A DNA stretch of 42,089 bases from Candidatus Kapaibacterium sp. (GCA_030833725.1 JAURGP010000015.1:1-42089); one strand, 5' to 3'. Shown: positions 24,453-33,128, counted from the stretch's first letter. Notes: generated from the sequence alone by a model not told the origin. Made by a program: numbers and translations.

Positions 24453-25209
24453 GGACGATGCGAAGTCCCGCTGAGGCCTGAAGATACGTCCATGGATGCG
24501 TAGCGCTCACACTCCAGAGCGGCATCTGTACGCTCACCATGGGCGAGATCACGAATCCCAGCTGCAACGGAAGATCATACTGAAACAGTAACGACGGTTC
24601 CAGTAGCACGGAAGAGGAGGAATACAACACCTGTTGGTCGATCGCTATCGACGAACTTCCATCGGCAAACCGGTAGTCGTCCGGACTCACCACGCGCTCG
24701 GTGAGGGTGTACTCGGCCGCAACCCGCACCATGGCGCGGAGGTCCAGCCCAATCGAAGCCATCGACCCGAACAATCGCTGGCGCACCCCTCCTTGCAGAT
24801 GCAGGTACCGGAAACTCGTCTCTAAATCATATGCCGTTTCAACGGTGCCGTACTCTACCGTCGGGAATCCCTGTGTAGCCGCGGTGAACACTCCAGATGT
24901 CTGACTGTATCCCAACCCCGCCGTCACGGCCGTCTGTGGGGCAACCCAGCGCTCGGCAATCACGGCAAACCGCAACGGTGTGCCCGTTCCGTCGGCGAAG
25001 GTGCAACAGGTGATGAGATCCTCCACATACGGCAGGGTTGTGCGATGGAGAGCCGAGCCGATAGCCCCTTCCACCCCAACGAAGGTGCGCGGCATCACCC
25101 GCGGAGACCTGGGTGACCACTCCCAGTGGTAGCGCTGTGCCCATAGGTTGTTTCCACCAACCAGCATCGCCAGCACGGCAACCATCCAGAAGTTCCTTCG
25201 CAGGGTCAT
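24442..25209 (-). CDS. Predicted outer-membrane beta-barrel protein, function unknown
   Basis: This 255-aa protein has a signal peptide ('MVAVLAMLVGGNNLWAQ'). The mature part alternates Gly/aromatic-rich amphipathic strands ('TFVGVEGAIGSAL', 'TAVTAGLGYSQTSG', 'FRYLHLQGGVRQRLFGSMASIGLDL', 'FVISPMVSVQMPLW'), as in small outer-membrane barrels of Bacteroidetes. One 'LITCCTF' Cys pair is present. It starts in an ATGA overlap with the large T9SS protein upstream, so the two are co-translated and may act together on the surface. No family assignment is possible by eye. Confidence 0.65.
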   Translation of the reverse strand: MTLRRNFWMVAVLAMLVGGNNLWAQRYHWEWSPRSPRVMPRTFVGVEGAIGSALHRTTLPYVEDLITCCTFADGTGTPLRFAVIAERWVAPQTAVTAGLGYSQTSGVFTAATQGFPTVEYGTVETAYDLETSFRYLHLQGGVRQRLFGSMASIGLDLRAMVRVAAEYTLTERVVSPDDYRFADGSSSIAIDQQVLYSSSSVLLEPSLLFQYDLPLQLGFVISPMVSVQMPLWSVSATHPWTYLQASAGLRIVRGL

Positions 25210-27557
25210 CGCTGCACCATCACAGGTACGGTGATCGGAATGGATGTCGGAATGGACGTCGGAATCATCGTTAGTGTGTCACTACCTCGCACCTGTACGT
25301 AGGCGGCGCCCGGAGGAACGTGACGCAGATCCAGCGGAAGGATCGTGAGTCCCTCATGCACGGGATGCTGTAGGGGGCTCGCCAGCATGCGTCCAAAGGC
25401 ATCAACGATGGTCACGGTAACCATCTGCGCTCGACCGGCAACGATGGTCACGGTAGCATCCTCGGCAACGGGATTCGGAAATACCGCTGCTCGTATCATC
25501 GCACTCCGAGGTTGGACGAGCTTGCTGGACAATCCGCAGAGGGAGTCGATGGTGAAACGGCCATCGGTGATTCGCACTGCCAAGGCATTGGGACAGTCTA
25601 GAGTGCCAAACGTCGTACTCGTAGAACTCAGCGTAAGTGCGGTGGAGGCAACTCTCCCCACAAAGGTTGCGAACTCCACGACGATCAGTGTGTCCGAAGC
25701 AATGAAGGAGGCTGCTGGCTGCACCATCTGGAGCGTCAGTCGGCCGGCTTCGCCATCGGCACTTGTTTGAACCGACGCACCGGCCGTGGCGGTAGAAGCA
25801 TTCTGGAACGATCGGTATTGCAGAACAGACGGATCGTAGGTCAGCTGAATTAGGCCACGTTGCGCCAGACTGATGTCGCGCGCTGAGACGAGGATAGGTA
25901 GTCGCAGCAGCGTGCCCGGTTGAAGACGGAACGTATCTGCTACGGCGATGCGTACCGTATCAGGCTCGCGGCACTCCCCCGTCAGGTGGATACGAGGCTG
26001 CTGGCTAGTATTCGTGGTAACAACGAGATGGGCATCCAGGACGCCAACTGCATCAGGTTCGTAGCGCAGCTGGATCACAGCGACACTATCGGGGGGAAGT
26101 CGCAGCTCTGATCGATCCAAGGCGACTGGAACGCTCGGCGGTTCGAGGGTGAGTTGCCCCGTAAGAAGGGCTGTCCCGACATTCCGGATTCGAATCGTAC
26201 GCGTGCTGCTGCTCTCGCACTGCTGCGGCACCAGTGGCAGCGACCCAAAGTTCAGGGCAGTATCAGAAACTTCTGGTCGAGGCACGATGGCCTTGCCCAT
26301 CAGGATGATGGTGTGGTACTGCGCATCCTCGGGAACTCCGGCAATCGATGTTCGACGATGGAGATCCGTCGTGACGCGATACCGTGCGATGTAGGTCTCG
26401 CTCCCCACCGGCTCGAATCGGACCACGATCGTGTCGAATTCATTGGTACGGATCGTAGAACGCACCGGCGCGTCGCCATGCAGAAGCGGCCGACGTATCT
26501 GGAAACTGGCCGTATCGGCCTGCGTCCGTCCTGATTTCTGCTCCGCCTCGACGAAGATGTTGGTATTCCCCGTGTTTCGCAGGATCACCGTTGCATCCAC
26601 CGAGGAGTACAGGCCGGCATCCAGCGTACCAAAATCGACCGTATCGCCGCGCACCTGAAGTGTGACCTGATCTACAGTGTCGGTGGCCGACACAACCTCG
26701 AGACGCTGCTCCACACCGATACCCGAAAGACGCGTGACGACGGTGTCGCCGCGGGTGTTAGGATTCGGCTGGTAGACCACCTGAAACTCGGCACTATCGA
26801 ATCCAGTGTTGCGTGGCTTGTACGACAACGCCCAACGCAGGACGTCGCGAGGACCGAACGAGGCATTGACCAGCGTATCAGCGAAAAACTCGACCGAATC
26901 GATGACACTGGACCGAGGTACAATCCTCTGCGCAATCACTGGGAAAGAACGATTCGTGACGTTATCTACCCGAAACGACTGCTGCGGTGCCGGGACTGGG
27001 CGCACATACACTGAATCAAATCGAAGGGAAGGAGAACTTGTTGCAACGAACTGGGCCGTCTTGATGCCCTTGAGCCGAAACCTCTTCTCCGTCCACGGCC
27101 CTAACGGTTGGCGAAGACGTACCACCTTGAGTTCCAGCAACACTTCGGCCAGTGTCTCTTCCGGCAGGTTGGGAAGATCCTGGGCAAGGTAGCTTACGAA
27201 GAGTTGGGACGTACCGCCAGGCGGTACGATAAACGGCGTGGCAAGAATCACCGGACTAAACTCGAGCTTCCAGTCAGGAATCTGCGGTGCCCCTGGAATG
27301 TCGAGAATGGCGTAGTACGTGAGTTGATCCGTAGGCAGGATCGCTACAGTGTCTGTGCCGGGATTCTCGACGGTAATAGCAATGGGAACCGGGTTGCCGA
27401 TCGTAGTCACACCAAAATCGACCACCGTATCGGCACGGTTTGACGGATTCCAGTAGATCTCAACGGCGGGTTGGGCAAGTGCCGGGAGGCCAGCAACCGT
27501 GATCCACGCGGCTAGCAAAAGGTAGGCGTAGCGGGAAGCCCCCTGCCACACTACCAC
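25206..27557 (-). CDS. Large T9SS surface protein with ASH-type repeats and a cohesin-like domain
   Basis: This 783-aa protein has a signal peptide ('YLLLAAWITVAGLPALAQ'). Several ASH/choice-of-anchor-D-like beta-sandwiches follow (for example 'VVDFGVTTIGNPVPIAITVENPGTDTV', 'TVDFGTLDAGLYSSVDATVILRNTGNT' in part, 'ALNFGSLPLVPQQCESS'). A cohesin-like domain covers about residues 535-672 ('RLQPGTLLRLPILVSA', 'GLIQLTYDPSVLQY'). The C-terminus is a T9SS type A sorting domain ('FPNPVAEDATVTIV', 'VTIVDAFGRML', end 'VPVMVQR'), interrupted before the last strand by the repeat-encoded TSIPTSIPITVP. The GTG start at 27557 (or 27551) overlaps nuoN by 7 bp. Likely exported and surface-anchored. Confidence 0.8.
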   Translation of the reverse strand: MVVWQGASRYAYLLLAAWITVAGLPALAQPAVEIYWNPSNRADTVVDFGVTTIGNPVPIAITVENPGTDTVAILPTDQLTYYAILDIPGAPQIPDWKLEFSPVILATPFIVPPGGTSQLFVSYLAQDLPNLPEETLAEVLLELKVVRLRQPLGPWTEKRFRLKGIKTAQFVATSSPSLRFDSVYVRPVPAPQQSFRVDNVTNRSFPVIAQRIVPRSSVIDSVEFFADTLVNASFGPRDVLRWALSYKPRNTGFDSAEFQVVYQPNPNTRGDTVVTRLSGIGVEQRLEVVSATDTVDQVTLQVRGDTVDFGTLDAGLYSSVDATVILRNTGNTNIFVEAEQKSGRTQADTASFQIRRPLLHGDAPVRSTIRTNEFDTIVVRFEPVGSETYIARYRVTTDLHRRTSIAGVPEDAQYHTIILMGKAIVPRPEVSDTALNFGSLPLVPQQCESSSTRTIRIRNVGTALLTGQLTLEPPSVPVALDRSELRLPPDSVAVIQLRYEPDAVGVLDAHLVVTTNTSQQPRIHLTGECREPDTVRIAVADTFRLQPGTLLRLPILVSARDISLAQRGLIQLTYDPSVLQYRSFQNASTATAGASVQTSADGEAGRLTLQMVQPAASFIASDTLIVVEFATFVGRVASTALTLSSTSTTFGTLDCPNALAVRITDGRFTIDSLCGLSSKLVQPRSAMIRAAVFPNPVAEDATVTIVAGRAQMVTVTIVDAFGRMLASPLQHPVHEGLTILPLDLRHVPPGAAYVQVRGSDTLTMIPTSIPTSIPITVPVMVQR
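25230..25265 (-). repeat. 12-bp tandem repeat inside the sorting-domain coding end
   Basis: Three units (GGTGATCGGAAT, GGATGTCGGAAT, GGACGTCGGAAT on the plus strand) encode IPTS-IPTS-IPIT in the minus-strand gene, 24 bp before its stop. Removing them would leave a typical sorting-domain end. Confidence 0.85.
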
Positions 27558-28993
27558 GCTCCAAGGATGCCATTCAGCAGGCTTGGGAAGATACCCAGAA
27601 GGACGACGGCGGCGGTACAGACGGCCAACGTAATGCCAGCCAATCCCACAGAGGTTCCGGTCTCTGACGTCGACTCAGCATCAGCGAAATACATCTTTGC
27701 GACCACGCCAAGGTAGAACCACACCGACACCACGGACGATACGACTGCCACAATGGTCAGCCACGTAAAGCCCCCTTCAATCGCTGCCATGAAGAGCTGG
27801 TACTTACCCCAGAAGCCAGCAAAAGGAGGTATGCCGGCAAGGGAGAACATAAACAAGGCAAGGAATCCGGCGAGGATGGGACGGCGCTTGGCCAGACCGC
27901 GATAGTCGTCGATTTCCAGCCCTGTACCGTCGGTGTGCTCGATCAAGCCCACGATGACGAAGGCTCCCAGCTGCATGAACATGTAGGCCGTGGCATAGAA
28001 CATGATGGCCGAGTGGCCAGTAGCCGTGTTGGCGACGATACCCATCAGAAGGTAGCCGGCATGGGCCACTGAGGAATAGGCCAGCATACGCTTGATGTTG
28101 GTCTGCACAACAGCTGTCACGTTCCCGACCAGCATCGTGATGGCTGCCATGATCGCTAAGGCAAGCTGGAGTGGAAGGGGCTCGGCACTTCCTTCGGTGA
28201 ACACAAACGGCATGATCACGGCAAACACACTCAGGAACGCACTGAAGGCGGCGGCTTTGCCGGCCGTGCTCATAAATGCGGTCACAACGGTTGGTGCACC
28301 CTCATACACATCTGGTGCCCACTGGTGGAATGGGAACGCAGCAATCTTGAACGAGAGACCCACGGCAAGCAGTACACCGCCCACGGCAAGCAAGGTTGGG
28401 AAGGACGTCGTGCCGTTCACCACCACATCGAAGATGCGATCATACTGCAGCGACCCCGTGGCTCCGTAGAGCATCGACATTCCGTAGGCAAGAAAGCCGG
28501 AAGCAAAGGCACCAAGCAGGAAGTACTTGAGTCCAGACTCCACGCTGCGAATGTTCGTACGCAGAAATCCGGCCATGATGTAGAACGAAATCGACATCAG
28601 CTCTATACCTACAAACAGAACCACCAGGTTCTGGGCGTGTGCCATAAACATCATACCGGCGATCGACGAAACCAGCATCGTGTAGAATTCGTCGAGATGT
28701 GCATCATGGCGCGTGAGATAGTCGCGTGCGGCAAACATGGTGAAGATACCAGCCACTGCGAACAGGACGTCGAAGTAGGCAGCGTTGCCACCAACGGAGA
28801 TCATGCCGTTGAACGACGAACCCTCCATCTGCCACGTCGCGCCACCAAGAATGGCGGTAATGGCGAGCACGGCCACATAGTAGCCATATACCAGCTTGGA
28901 TTCCCCCTTGGTAAAGGCTTGAATGACGATACCAACGGCACCGAGTGCCAGCCAGATCACAACAAGGGGCAACGAACCAACGAAATCGATCAT
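27551..28993 (-). CDS. nuoN: NADH-quinone oxidoreductase subunit N
   Basis: This polytopic antiporter-like membrane subunit of respiratory complex I (480 aa, usual length) takes part in proton pumping. About 14 hydrophobic segments are visible. Conserved family features include 'HQWAPDVYEGAPTVVTAFMST' (about residues 223-243) and 'NIKRMLAYSSVAHAGYLLMG' (about 298-317) with the key lysine in TM8. 'GIPPFAGFWGKYQLF' near residue 395 is also typical. It follows nuoM by 21 bp on the minus strand. The other nuo genes are not in the window. Confidence 0.95.
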   Translation of the reverse strand: MIDFVGSLPLVVIWLALGAVGIVIQAFTKGESKLVYGYYVAVLAITAILGGATWQMEGSSFNGMISVGGNAAYFDVLFAVAGIFTMFAARDYLTRHDAHLDEFYTMLVSSIAGMMFMAHAQNLVVLFVGIELMSISFYIMAGFLRTNIRSVESGLKYFLLGAFASGFLAYGMSMLYGATGSLQYDRIFDVVVNGTTSFPTLLAVGGVLLAVGLSFKIAAFPFHQWAPDVYEGAPTVVTAFMSTAGKAAAFSAFLSVFAVIMPFVFTEGSAEPLPLQLALAIMAAITMLVGNVTAVVQTNIKRMLAYSSVAHAGYLLMGIVANTATGHSAIMFYATAYMFMQLGAFVIVGLIEHTDGTGLEIDDYRGLAKRRPILAGFLALFMFSLAGIPPFAGFWGKYQLFMAAIEGGFTWLTIVAVVSSVVSVWFYLGVVAKMYFADAESTSETGTSVGLAGITLAVCTAAVVLLGIFPSLLNGILGAW

Positions 28994-29014
28994 AGTAGGT
29001 ACCTGAAGGTAGGA

Positions 29015-30520
29015 TCACTCGCCGTCAAGGACGCGCGTCACAACACTCTGAATTGCTTTTTCGGAATAGTCCATAAAGGTCTTCGGCGCAACGCCGATCC
29101 ACACCATCAGAATCACGAGGGGCACAAGCTGCCAGTACTCCATCTTCGTAAGATCACGCAGGTGATGGTTCTCGGGATTGGTGTTCTCGCCGAACATGAC
29201 ACGTTGGAACATCCAGAGCAGGTACACGGCAGCGAAGATCACGCCGGTAGCCGCAATCACGGCATACGACCAGTGGTTCAGGACAGGACTGGTGAAGGCA
29301 CCAAGAAGCGTGAGGTACTCACCAATGAAACCATTCAAGCCCGGCAGACCGACCGACGCCAACATGGCTATGGTGAACAGTACGGCGAACCGGGGCATAA
29401 CACTGGTAATACCACCGTAATCGCCAATCTCTCGCGTGTGTCGGCGTTCGTACAGCACGCCCACGGCAAGAAACAGTGCACCGGTCGACAGACCATGATT
29501 CACCATTTGAATGACGGCACCCTGTACACCTTCAACGGTCAGCGAGAAGATACCCAGGACAACGAAGCCCATGTGACTTACCGAGGAGTACGCCACAAGT
29601 TTCTTGATGTCGGTTTGCACCATGGCTACGAGTGCACCGTAGATGATGCCAAACACAGCCAGAGCACTAATGATGCCAGAAAGCTCCATCGACGTATGCG
29701 GGAAGAGCTCAAGGTTGTATCGAATCAGACCATAGGTTCCCAACTTCAACAAGACGCCGGCCAGGATCACCGATCCCGCAGTAGGCGCCTGCACGTGAGC
29801 ATCGGGAAGCCATGTGTGGAAGGGGAACAGCGGAACCTTGATCATAAAGCTCAGACCGAACGCCATAAACAGCCAAAACTGCACGTTGTGGTCGAGCTGA
29901 GCACCAACGGACTGGAGCTTGAGAAGGTCGGTCGTAAAGCCACCCAGAAGCGGTGCGGCTTCAAACGACAACCACAGGATCGCAATCAGCATGAGTAGCG
30001 ATCCCACGAGGGTGTACAGGAAGAACTTGATCGACGCGTAGATGCGGTCCTTGCCTCCCCAGATACCGATGATGAAGTACATCGGAATCAGGATGAGCTC
30101 CCAAAAGACGTAGAACAGGAAGGTATCCAGGGCCAGAAACACGCCCGTCATGCCAAACTGCAGCAGGAGCATTAGCGCGTAATACTCCTTCTCCATCTTC
30201 TTGATCGAGTGGTACGAGGCCAACAGCGCAATAGGCATGATGAGCGTTGTCAGCAGCACCAGCAACAGGCTTGTTCCATCAATGCCCAGACGTAATCCCG
30301 CGTCGATGGCCGGGATCCACGATACGTCCACACCAAACTGCATTGCGGCAGTAGACTGGTCGAACCCTGGCAACAGGAAGAGCGAGGCCACAAAGGTGAA
30401 CACCGTAATACAGAGTGCTACCAGCTTGATGGCCTTCGTCTGATCTCGCTGGATGAGCGAGATCACGGCCATACCTGCCAGCGGAGCAAAGAGAGTTGTC
30501 AGAAGTGCTGCTACGCCCAT
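29015..30520 (-). CDS. nuoM: NADH-quinone oxidoreductase subunit M
   Basis: This antiporter-like proton-pumping subunit of complex I (501 aa) has about 14 membrane segments. Key marks are 'FYVFWELILIPMYFIIGIWGG' in part (conserved Glu of TM5, about residue 140), 'FPFHTWLPDAHVQAPTAGSVILAG' in part (about 220-240) and 'TDIKKLVAYSSVSHMGFV' (about 295-312) with the conserved lysines. It is the first gene of its minus-strand run; the usual upstream nuoL is absent and a divergent pth gene lies 106 bp away. No exact -7 element is visible in that gap. Confidence 0.95.
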   Translation of the reverse strand: MGVAALLTTLFAPLAGMAVISLIQRDQTKAIKLVALCITVFTFVASLFLLPGFDQSTAAMQFGVDVSWIPAIDAGLRLGIDGTSLLLVLLTTLIMPIALLASYHSIKKMEKEYYALMLLLQFGMTGVFLALDTFLFYVFWELILIPMYFIIGIWGGKDRIYASIKFFLYTLVGSLLMLIAILWLSFEAAPLLGGFTTDLLKLQSVGAQLDHNVQFWLFMAFGLSFMIKVPLFPFHTWLPDAHVQAPTAGSVILAGVLLKLGTYGLIRYNLELFPHTSMELSGIISALAVFGIIYGALVAMVQTDIKKLVAYSSVSHMGFVVLGIFSLTVEGVQGAVIQMVNHGLSTGALFLAVGVLYERRHTREIGDYGGITSVMPRFAVLFTIAMLASVGLPGLNGFIGEYLTLLGAFTSPVLNHWSYAVIAATGVIFAAVYLLWMFQRVMFGENTNPENHHLRDLTKMEYWQLVPLVILMVWIGVAPKTFMDYSEKAIQSVVTRVLDGE

Positions 30521-30611
30521 ACGGGTTCAACGTCCATTCGTGGTTGTTTCGGAGGCTGTCGACAGAGGCTGAAGACGATGGCTGATAAACCGTCGCAATA
30601 TAGCAAATGCG

Positions 30612-30619
30612 TAGGTTCG
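30612..30619 (+). promoter_or_regulatory. Candidate -7 element for pth
   Basis: TAGGTTCG matches TAnnTTTG at 7 of 8 positions and ends 7 bp before the pth ATG. Confidence 0.3.
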
Positions 30620-30626
30620 CAGCCGT

Positions 30627-31262
30627 ATGAGAGAACCTGTCAAACAACCTACGAGACAACCTACGCGACAACCCACCGTTACCCCCGACTACGTGTTCTG
30701 CTTCCTCGGTAACCCGGGGTCGGAATACCACGAGACACGTCACAACATCGGCTTCATGGTAGCTGATGCCTTCGCCAAACGCCGCTCCACGGAGTGGATC
30801 CATCGCGACCCCCTCTTTGACGAAGCTGTGGTGACGTATGCTCGAAAAACCTGCATGCTCATCAAACCGCTCACCTACATGAATCTGTCTGGCAATGCCG
30901 TACGTAAGGTGATTGCCGCCCACCAGCTTCAGGCAAAACACGTCGTGGTGGTGGTAGACGAGTACAACTTCCCGGTTGGACGCGTACACCTCCGCTCTGG
31001 CGGAAGCAGTGGCGGCCACAACGGCGTGGCCAGCGTGGAGGCCGAGCTGAAATCGGCAGCCTTCTGGAGACTGCGTTGTGGCATCGACCGCAACTTTGGT
31101 CCAGGAGGACTGGTTCCGTACGTGCTCAGTCCGTTTGATCCCGAGGAGGCGACTGGAGTGCAGGCCATGGTGGAGCGGGCCTGTGATGCCTTAGATCTGA
31201 TCCTGAAGCATGGACCACCTCAGGCAATGAACGGTATCAACCGGTTGGAGCCCGCCGAATAA
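30627..31262 (+). CDS. pth: Peptidyl-tRNA hydrolase with repeat-coded N-terminal extension
   Basis: This cytoplasmic enzyme recycles peptidyl-tRNA (211 aa). Family marks: 'CFLGNPGSEYHETRHNIGFM' (catalytic His39), 'KPLTYMNLSG' (Asn near 87), 'VVVVDEYNFPVG' (catalytic Asp near 111) and 'GGSSGGHNGVAS' (Asn near 131). Two departures are visible: the residue before the catalytic Asp is Val where His is common, and the usual 'DLDLP' reads 'EYNFP'. The first ~19 residues (EPVK-QPTR-QPTR-QPTV) come from a 12-bp tandem repeat and are absent from typical Pth; the GTT at 30678 or a later codon is not a likely start. It overlaps the convergent SpoIIE gene by 26 bp. Confidence 0.92.
   Translation: MREPVKQPTRQPTRQPTVTPDYVFCFLGNPGSEYHETRHNIGFMVADAFAKRRSTEWIHRDPLFDEAVVTYARKTCMLIKPLTYMNLSGNAVRKVIAAHQLQAKHVVVVVDEYNFPVGRVHLRSGGSSGGHNGVASVEAELKSAAFWRLRCGIDRNFGPGGLVPYVLSPFDPEEATGVQAMVERACDALDLILKHGPPQAMNGINRLEPAE
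30632..30679 (+). repeat. 12-bp tandem repeat at the pth 5' end
   Basis: ACAACCTACGAG (30644-30655), ACAACCTACGCG (30656-30667) and the degenerate ACAACCCACCGT (30668-30679) follow a further degenerate unit (30632-30643). They encode QPTR-type tetrapeptides. Confidence 0.85.
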
Positions 31263-32493
31263 CCACGATGGTACGGTCGTCCGTGTAGGGGGCTCCCACA
31301 CTGTAGGCGGTGACTGCATCAAGGACGGCATGGGCAATGTCCTGGGGTGAGGAGCCTGCATGCGACAGCACGATCTGCGTGAGGCGGTCCTCTCCGAAGG
31401 GCATCCCCGCAGCATCCAGAGCTTCGCTGATACCATCAGTGTACAGTACGAGGTAGTCTCCAGGGGAGAGATTCACGTTTTCAACGCTGAAGTGCTGGTC
31501 CTCGATGATGCCAAGGATGCCTCCCGTTGGCTGAAGGTACTCCGCCGTACCTGATGCCGCTCGCAGGTGAATCGGCGGACAATGTCCAGCATTGACATAG
31601 AGCACCAACCCCGTGGTTGAAGACATGAACTCCGCATAGAAGAGCGATACGAACCGCTCGTTCGGGAACGTATCGTAGATCAGCTGATTCAATCGTGCCA
31701 CGAGGTCCGACATCTTGCTGTTAAACGATACGCCCATGCGAAGGGCACCGCTCACGAACAGAGCCTGGACGGCTGCCGGAAGCCCCTTGCTGGCCGCATC
31801 GCTTATCACAACACCAAGGCGGTCATTCGCCTCGGTGGGTTGGATGTAGTCGAAGTAGTCGCCTCCTACCGTGGCATCCGGAACGGAAACGCCGTAGATG
31901 TCCAGATCGCGGTAGGCCACGTGGTGGTCTGGAACGAGTCCACGCTGAATTCTCCAGGCCGAGTCTAGATCCTTTCGGAGAGCCTGATCGCGCACGGCCG
32001 CCCGCTGGTTCCGCAGTGCCGTCGTTGCCGCACTGGACACCACCAACATGGTATCGATGAACTCTTCGGTGACGTCGTGGGCTGTAAAGGCAATGGCAAA
32101 TGGCGGAACTGGTCCGTACGCACTGTGTACAGGATCACCGACACCCGTCAGAGAGTACACGCGCGTTCCGCGAGTGCCCATATCCATCGGTTCGGTTGTT
32201 AGCGTGGCCCTGCTAGCCAGCGACAAGGTACCCGGCATTTCATCGATCCGTCGACGGACGCCCAGATCTAGGGACTCCAGCTCTCCGTACTGGTATCGCA
32301 GGACGTAGGAGTTGGCATCGGCGGAGTCGTCGAACTGCCACACACGTCCTCCGGTAACCACCACGTCCGAGGAGTCTACCATGAAGTTGACCAGCGATGA
32401 CAACACACGAATTGGACTATCCTCCTGCGCCGAAAGGAGCTGATCGATCAGTTTGTAGATCGTACGCTGCGATTGACCAGGTGTGTACTTCAT
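31237..32493 (-). CDS. SpoIIE/RsbU-type PP2C serine phosphatase with N-terminal sensory region
   Basis: This 418-aa protein starts at ATG 32493 in an ATGA overlap with the LON-domain gene; the frame continues open upstream to 32781 but only through that gene. Residues about 1-170 form a GAF-like region after a short helix. The PP2C_SIG domain (about 200-415) has its metal-binding acidic residues: 'VGGDYFDYI' (about 220), 'VISDAASKGLPAA', 'LYTDGISEA' (about 360) and 'DDRTIVVI' at the end. Such phosphatases dephosphorylate anti-sigma-factor antagonists or other Ser/Thr-phosphorylated proteins. No STAS or HPK partner is in the window. It is the last gene of the SUF cluster. Confidence 0.85.
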   Translation of the reverse strand: MKYTPGQSQRTIYKLIDQLLSAQEDSPIRVLSSLVNFMVDSSDVVVTGGRVWQFDDSADANSYVLRYQYGELESLDLGVRRRIDEMPGTLSLASRATLTTEPMDMGTRGTRVYSLTGVGDPVHSAYGPVPPFAIAFTAHDVTEEFIDTMLVVSSAATTALRNQRAAVRDQALRKDLDSAWRIQRGLVPDHHVAYRDLDIYGVSVPDATVGGDYFDYIQPTEANDRLGVVISDAASKGLPAAVQALFVSGALRMGVSFNSKMSDLVARLNQLIYDTFPNERFVSLFYAEFMSSTTGLVLYVNAGHCPPIHLRAASGTAEYLQPTGGILGIIEDQHFSVENVNLSPGDYLVLYTDGISEALDAAGMPFGEDRLTQIVLSHAGSSPQDIAHAVLDAVTAYSVGAPYTDDRTIVVIRRAPTG

Positions 32494-33128
32494 GACGTTG
32501 TGTCGGAGTCGATCGCCGGAAGGTATCCGTCGTTCCGAACAATGCGCTGCACGAGGTCGGCTTTGCGCAGCGTTGGAAGGAGTTCGGACAGGTGATCGTG
32601 CAGGACTTCCAGCCGCACACGTTCGGACGTGAGCTCCAGTAAATGCTGTTTCTGGTCCAGCGACAAACCGCACTTCGGCGCAATCTTGAACGACAGGTAT
32701 GGCTCCGCCGAGCGAATGGTATAGGCTTCGCCCTCCGATCCGTAGGCGATGGCCAGCACCTCGTGGTAGAGATCGATACATTGCTGCTGCAGCTCTGTTG
32801 TGACGGGCTCTGCAACATCCTCCATCGCATCAACCTCGGCAACGGCATACGGTTTATCCGAAGTCCTCATCTCCAACAGTCGAACTCTGCCCGTCCCCTG
32901 CACCATGATGTCCATGCGCCCGTCATCGTACTCCTCGACCATCTCGACCACGGTTGCCCTGCACCCTACCGGATAGAGATGGCCGTGATCGATTAGATGA
33001 ATACCAAACGACGAGCCCCCTTCCCAACACTCCCGAATAAGGGTGCGGTAACGGGGCTCGAAGATGTGCAAGGGAAGACGCGAATCCGGGAACAGGACCA
33101 CGTGCAGTGGGAACAGACCGAGCGTCAC
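32490..33128 (-). CDS. Stand-alone LON substrate-binding domain protein
   Basis: This 212-aa protein matches the N-terminal LON (PUA-like) domain of the Lon protease: 'LFPLHVVLFPDSRLPLHIFEPRYRTL' in outline at residues 5-30, 'FGIHLI', 'VGCRATVVEMVEEYDDGRMDIMVQGTGRVRLLEM' in outline, then a helical tail. There is no ATPase or protease domain. Free-standing LON-domain proteins are widespread but poorly characterised. Both ends overlap neighbours by 4 bp (ATGA with sod upstream and with the phosphatase downstream), so it is made together with both. Confidence 0.85.
   Translation of the reverse strand: MTLGLFPLHVVLFPDSRLPLHIFEPRYRTLIRECWEGGSSFGIHLIDHGHLYPVGCRATVVEMVEEYDDGRMDIMVQGTGRVRLLEMRTSDKPYAVAEVDAMEDVAEPVTTELQQQCIDLYHEVLAIAYGSEGEAYTIRSAEPYLSFKIAPKCGLSLDQKQHLLELTSERVRLEVLHDHLSELLPTLRKADLVQRIVRNDGYLPAIDSDTTS

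Noticed and set aside
28325-29998. 557-codon open frame on the plus strand across nuoN and nuoM
   Set aside because: It is antisense to two unmistakable complex I genes; its His/Lys/Glu/Asn-rich product has no domain and looks like the reverse image of membrane-protein codons.
30556-30565. CTGTCGACAG palindrome in the nuoM-pth gap as an operator
   Set aside because: A single perfect 10-bp palindrome with no second copy or regulator linked to it; expected by chance at this scale.
32494-32781. Extended N-terminus of the SpoIIE-type phosphatase
   Set aside because: The extra 96 codons are out-of-frame sequence of the LON-domain gene; ATG 32493 sits in a clean ATGA overlap.
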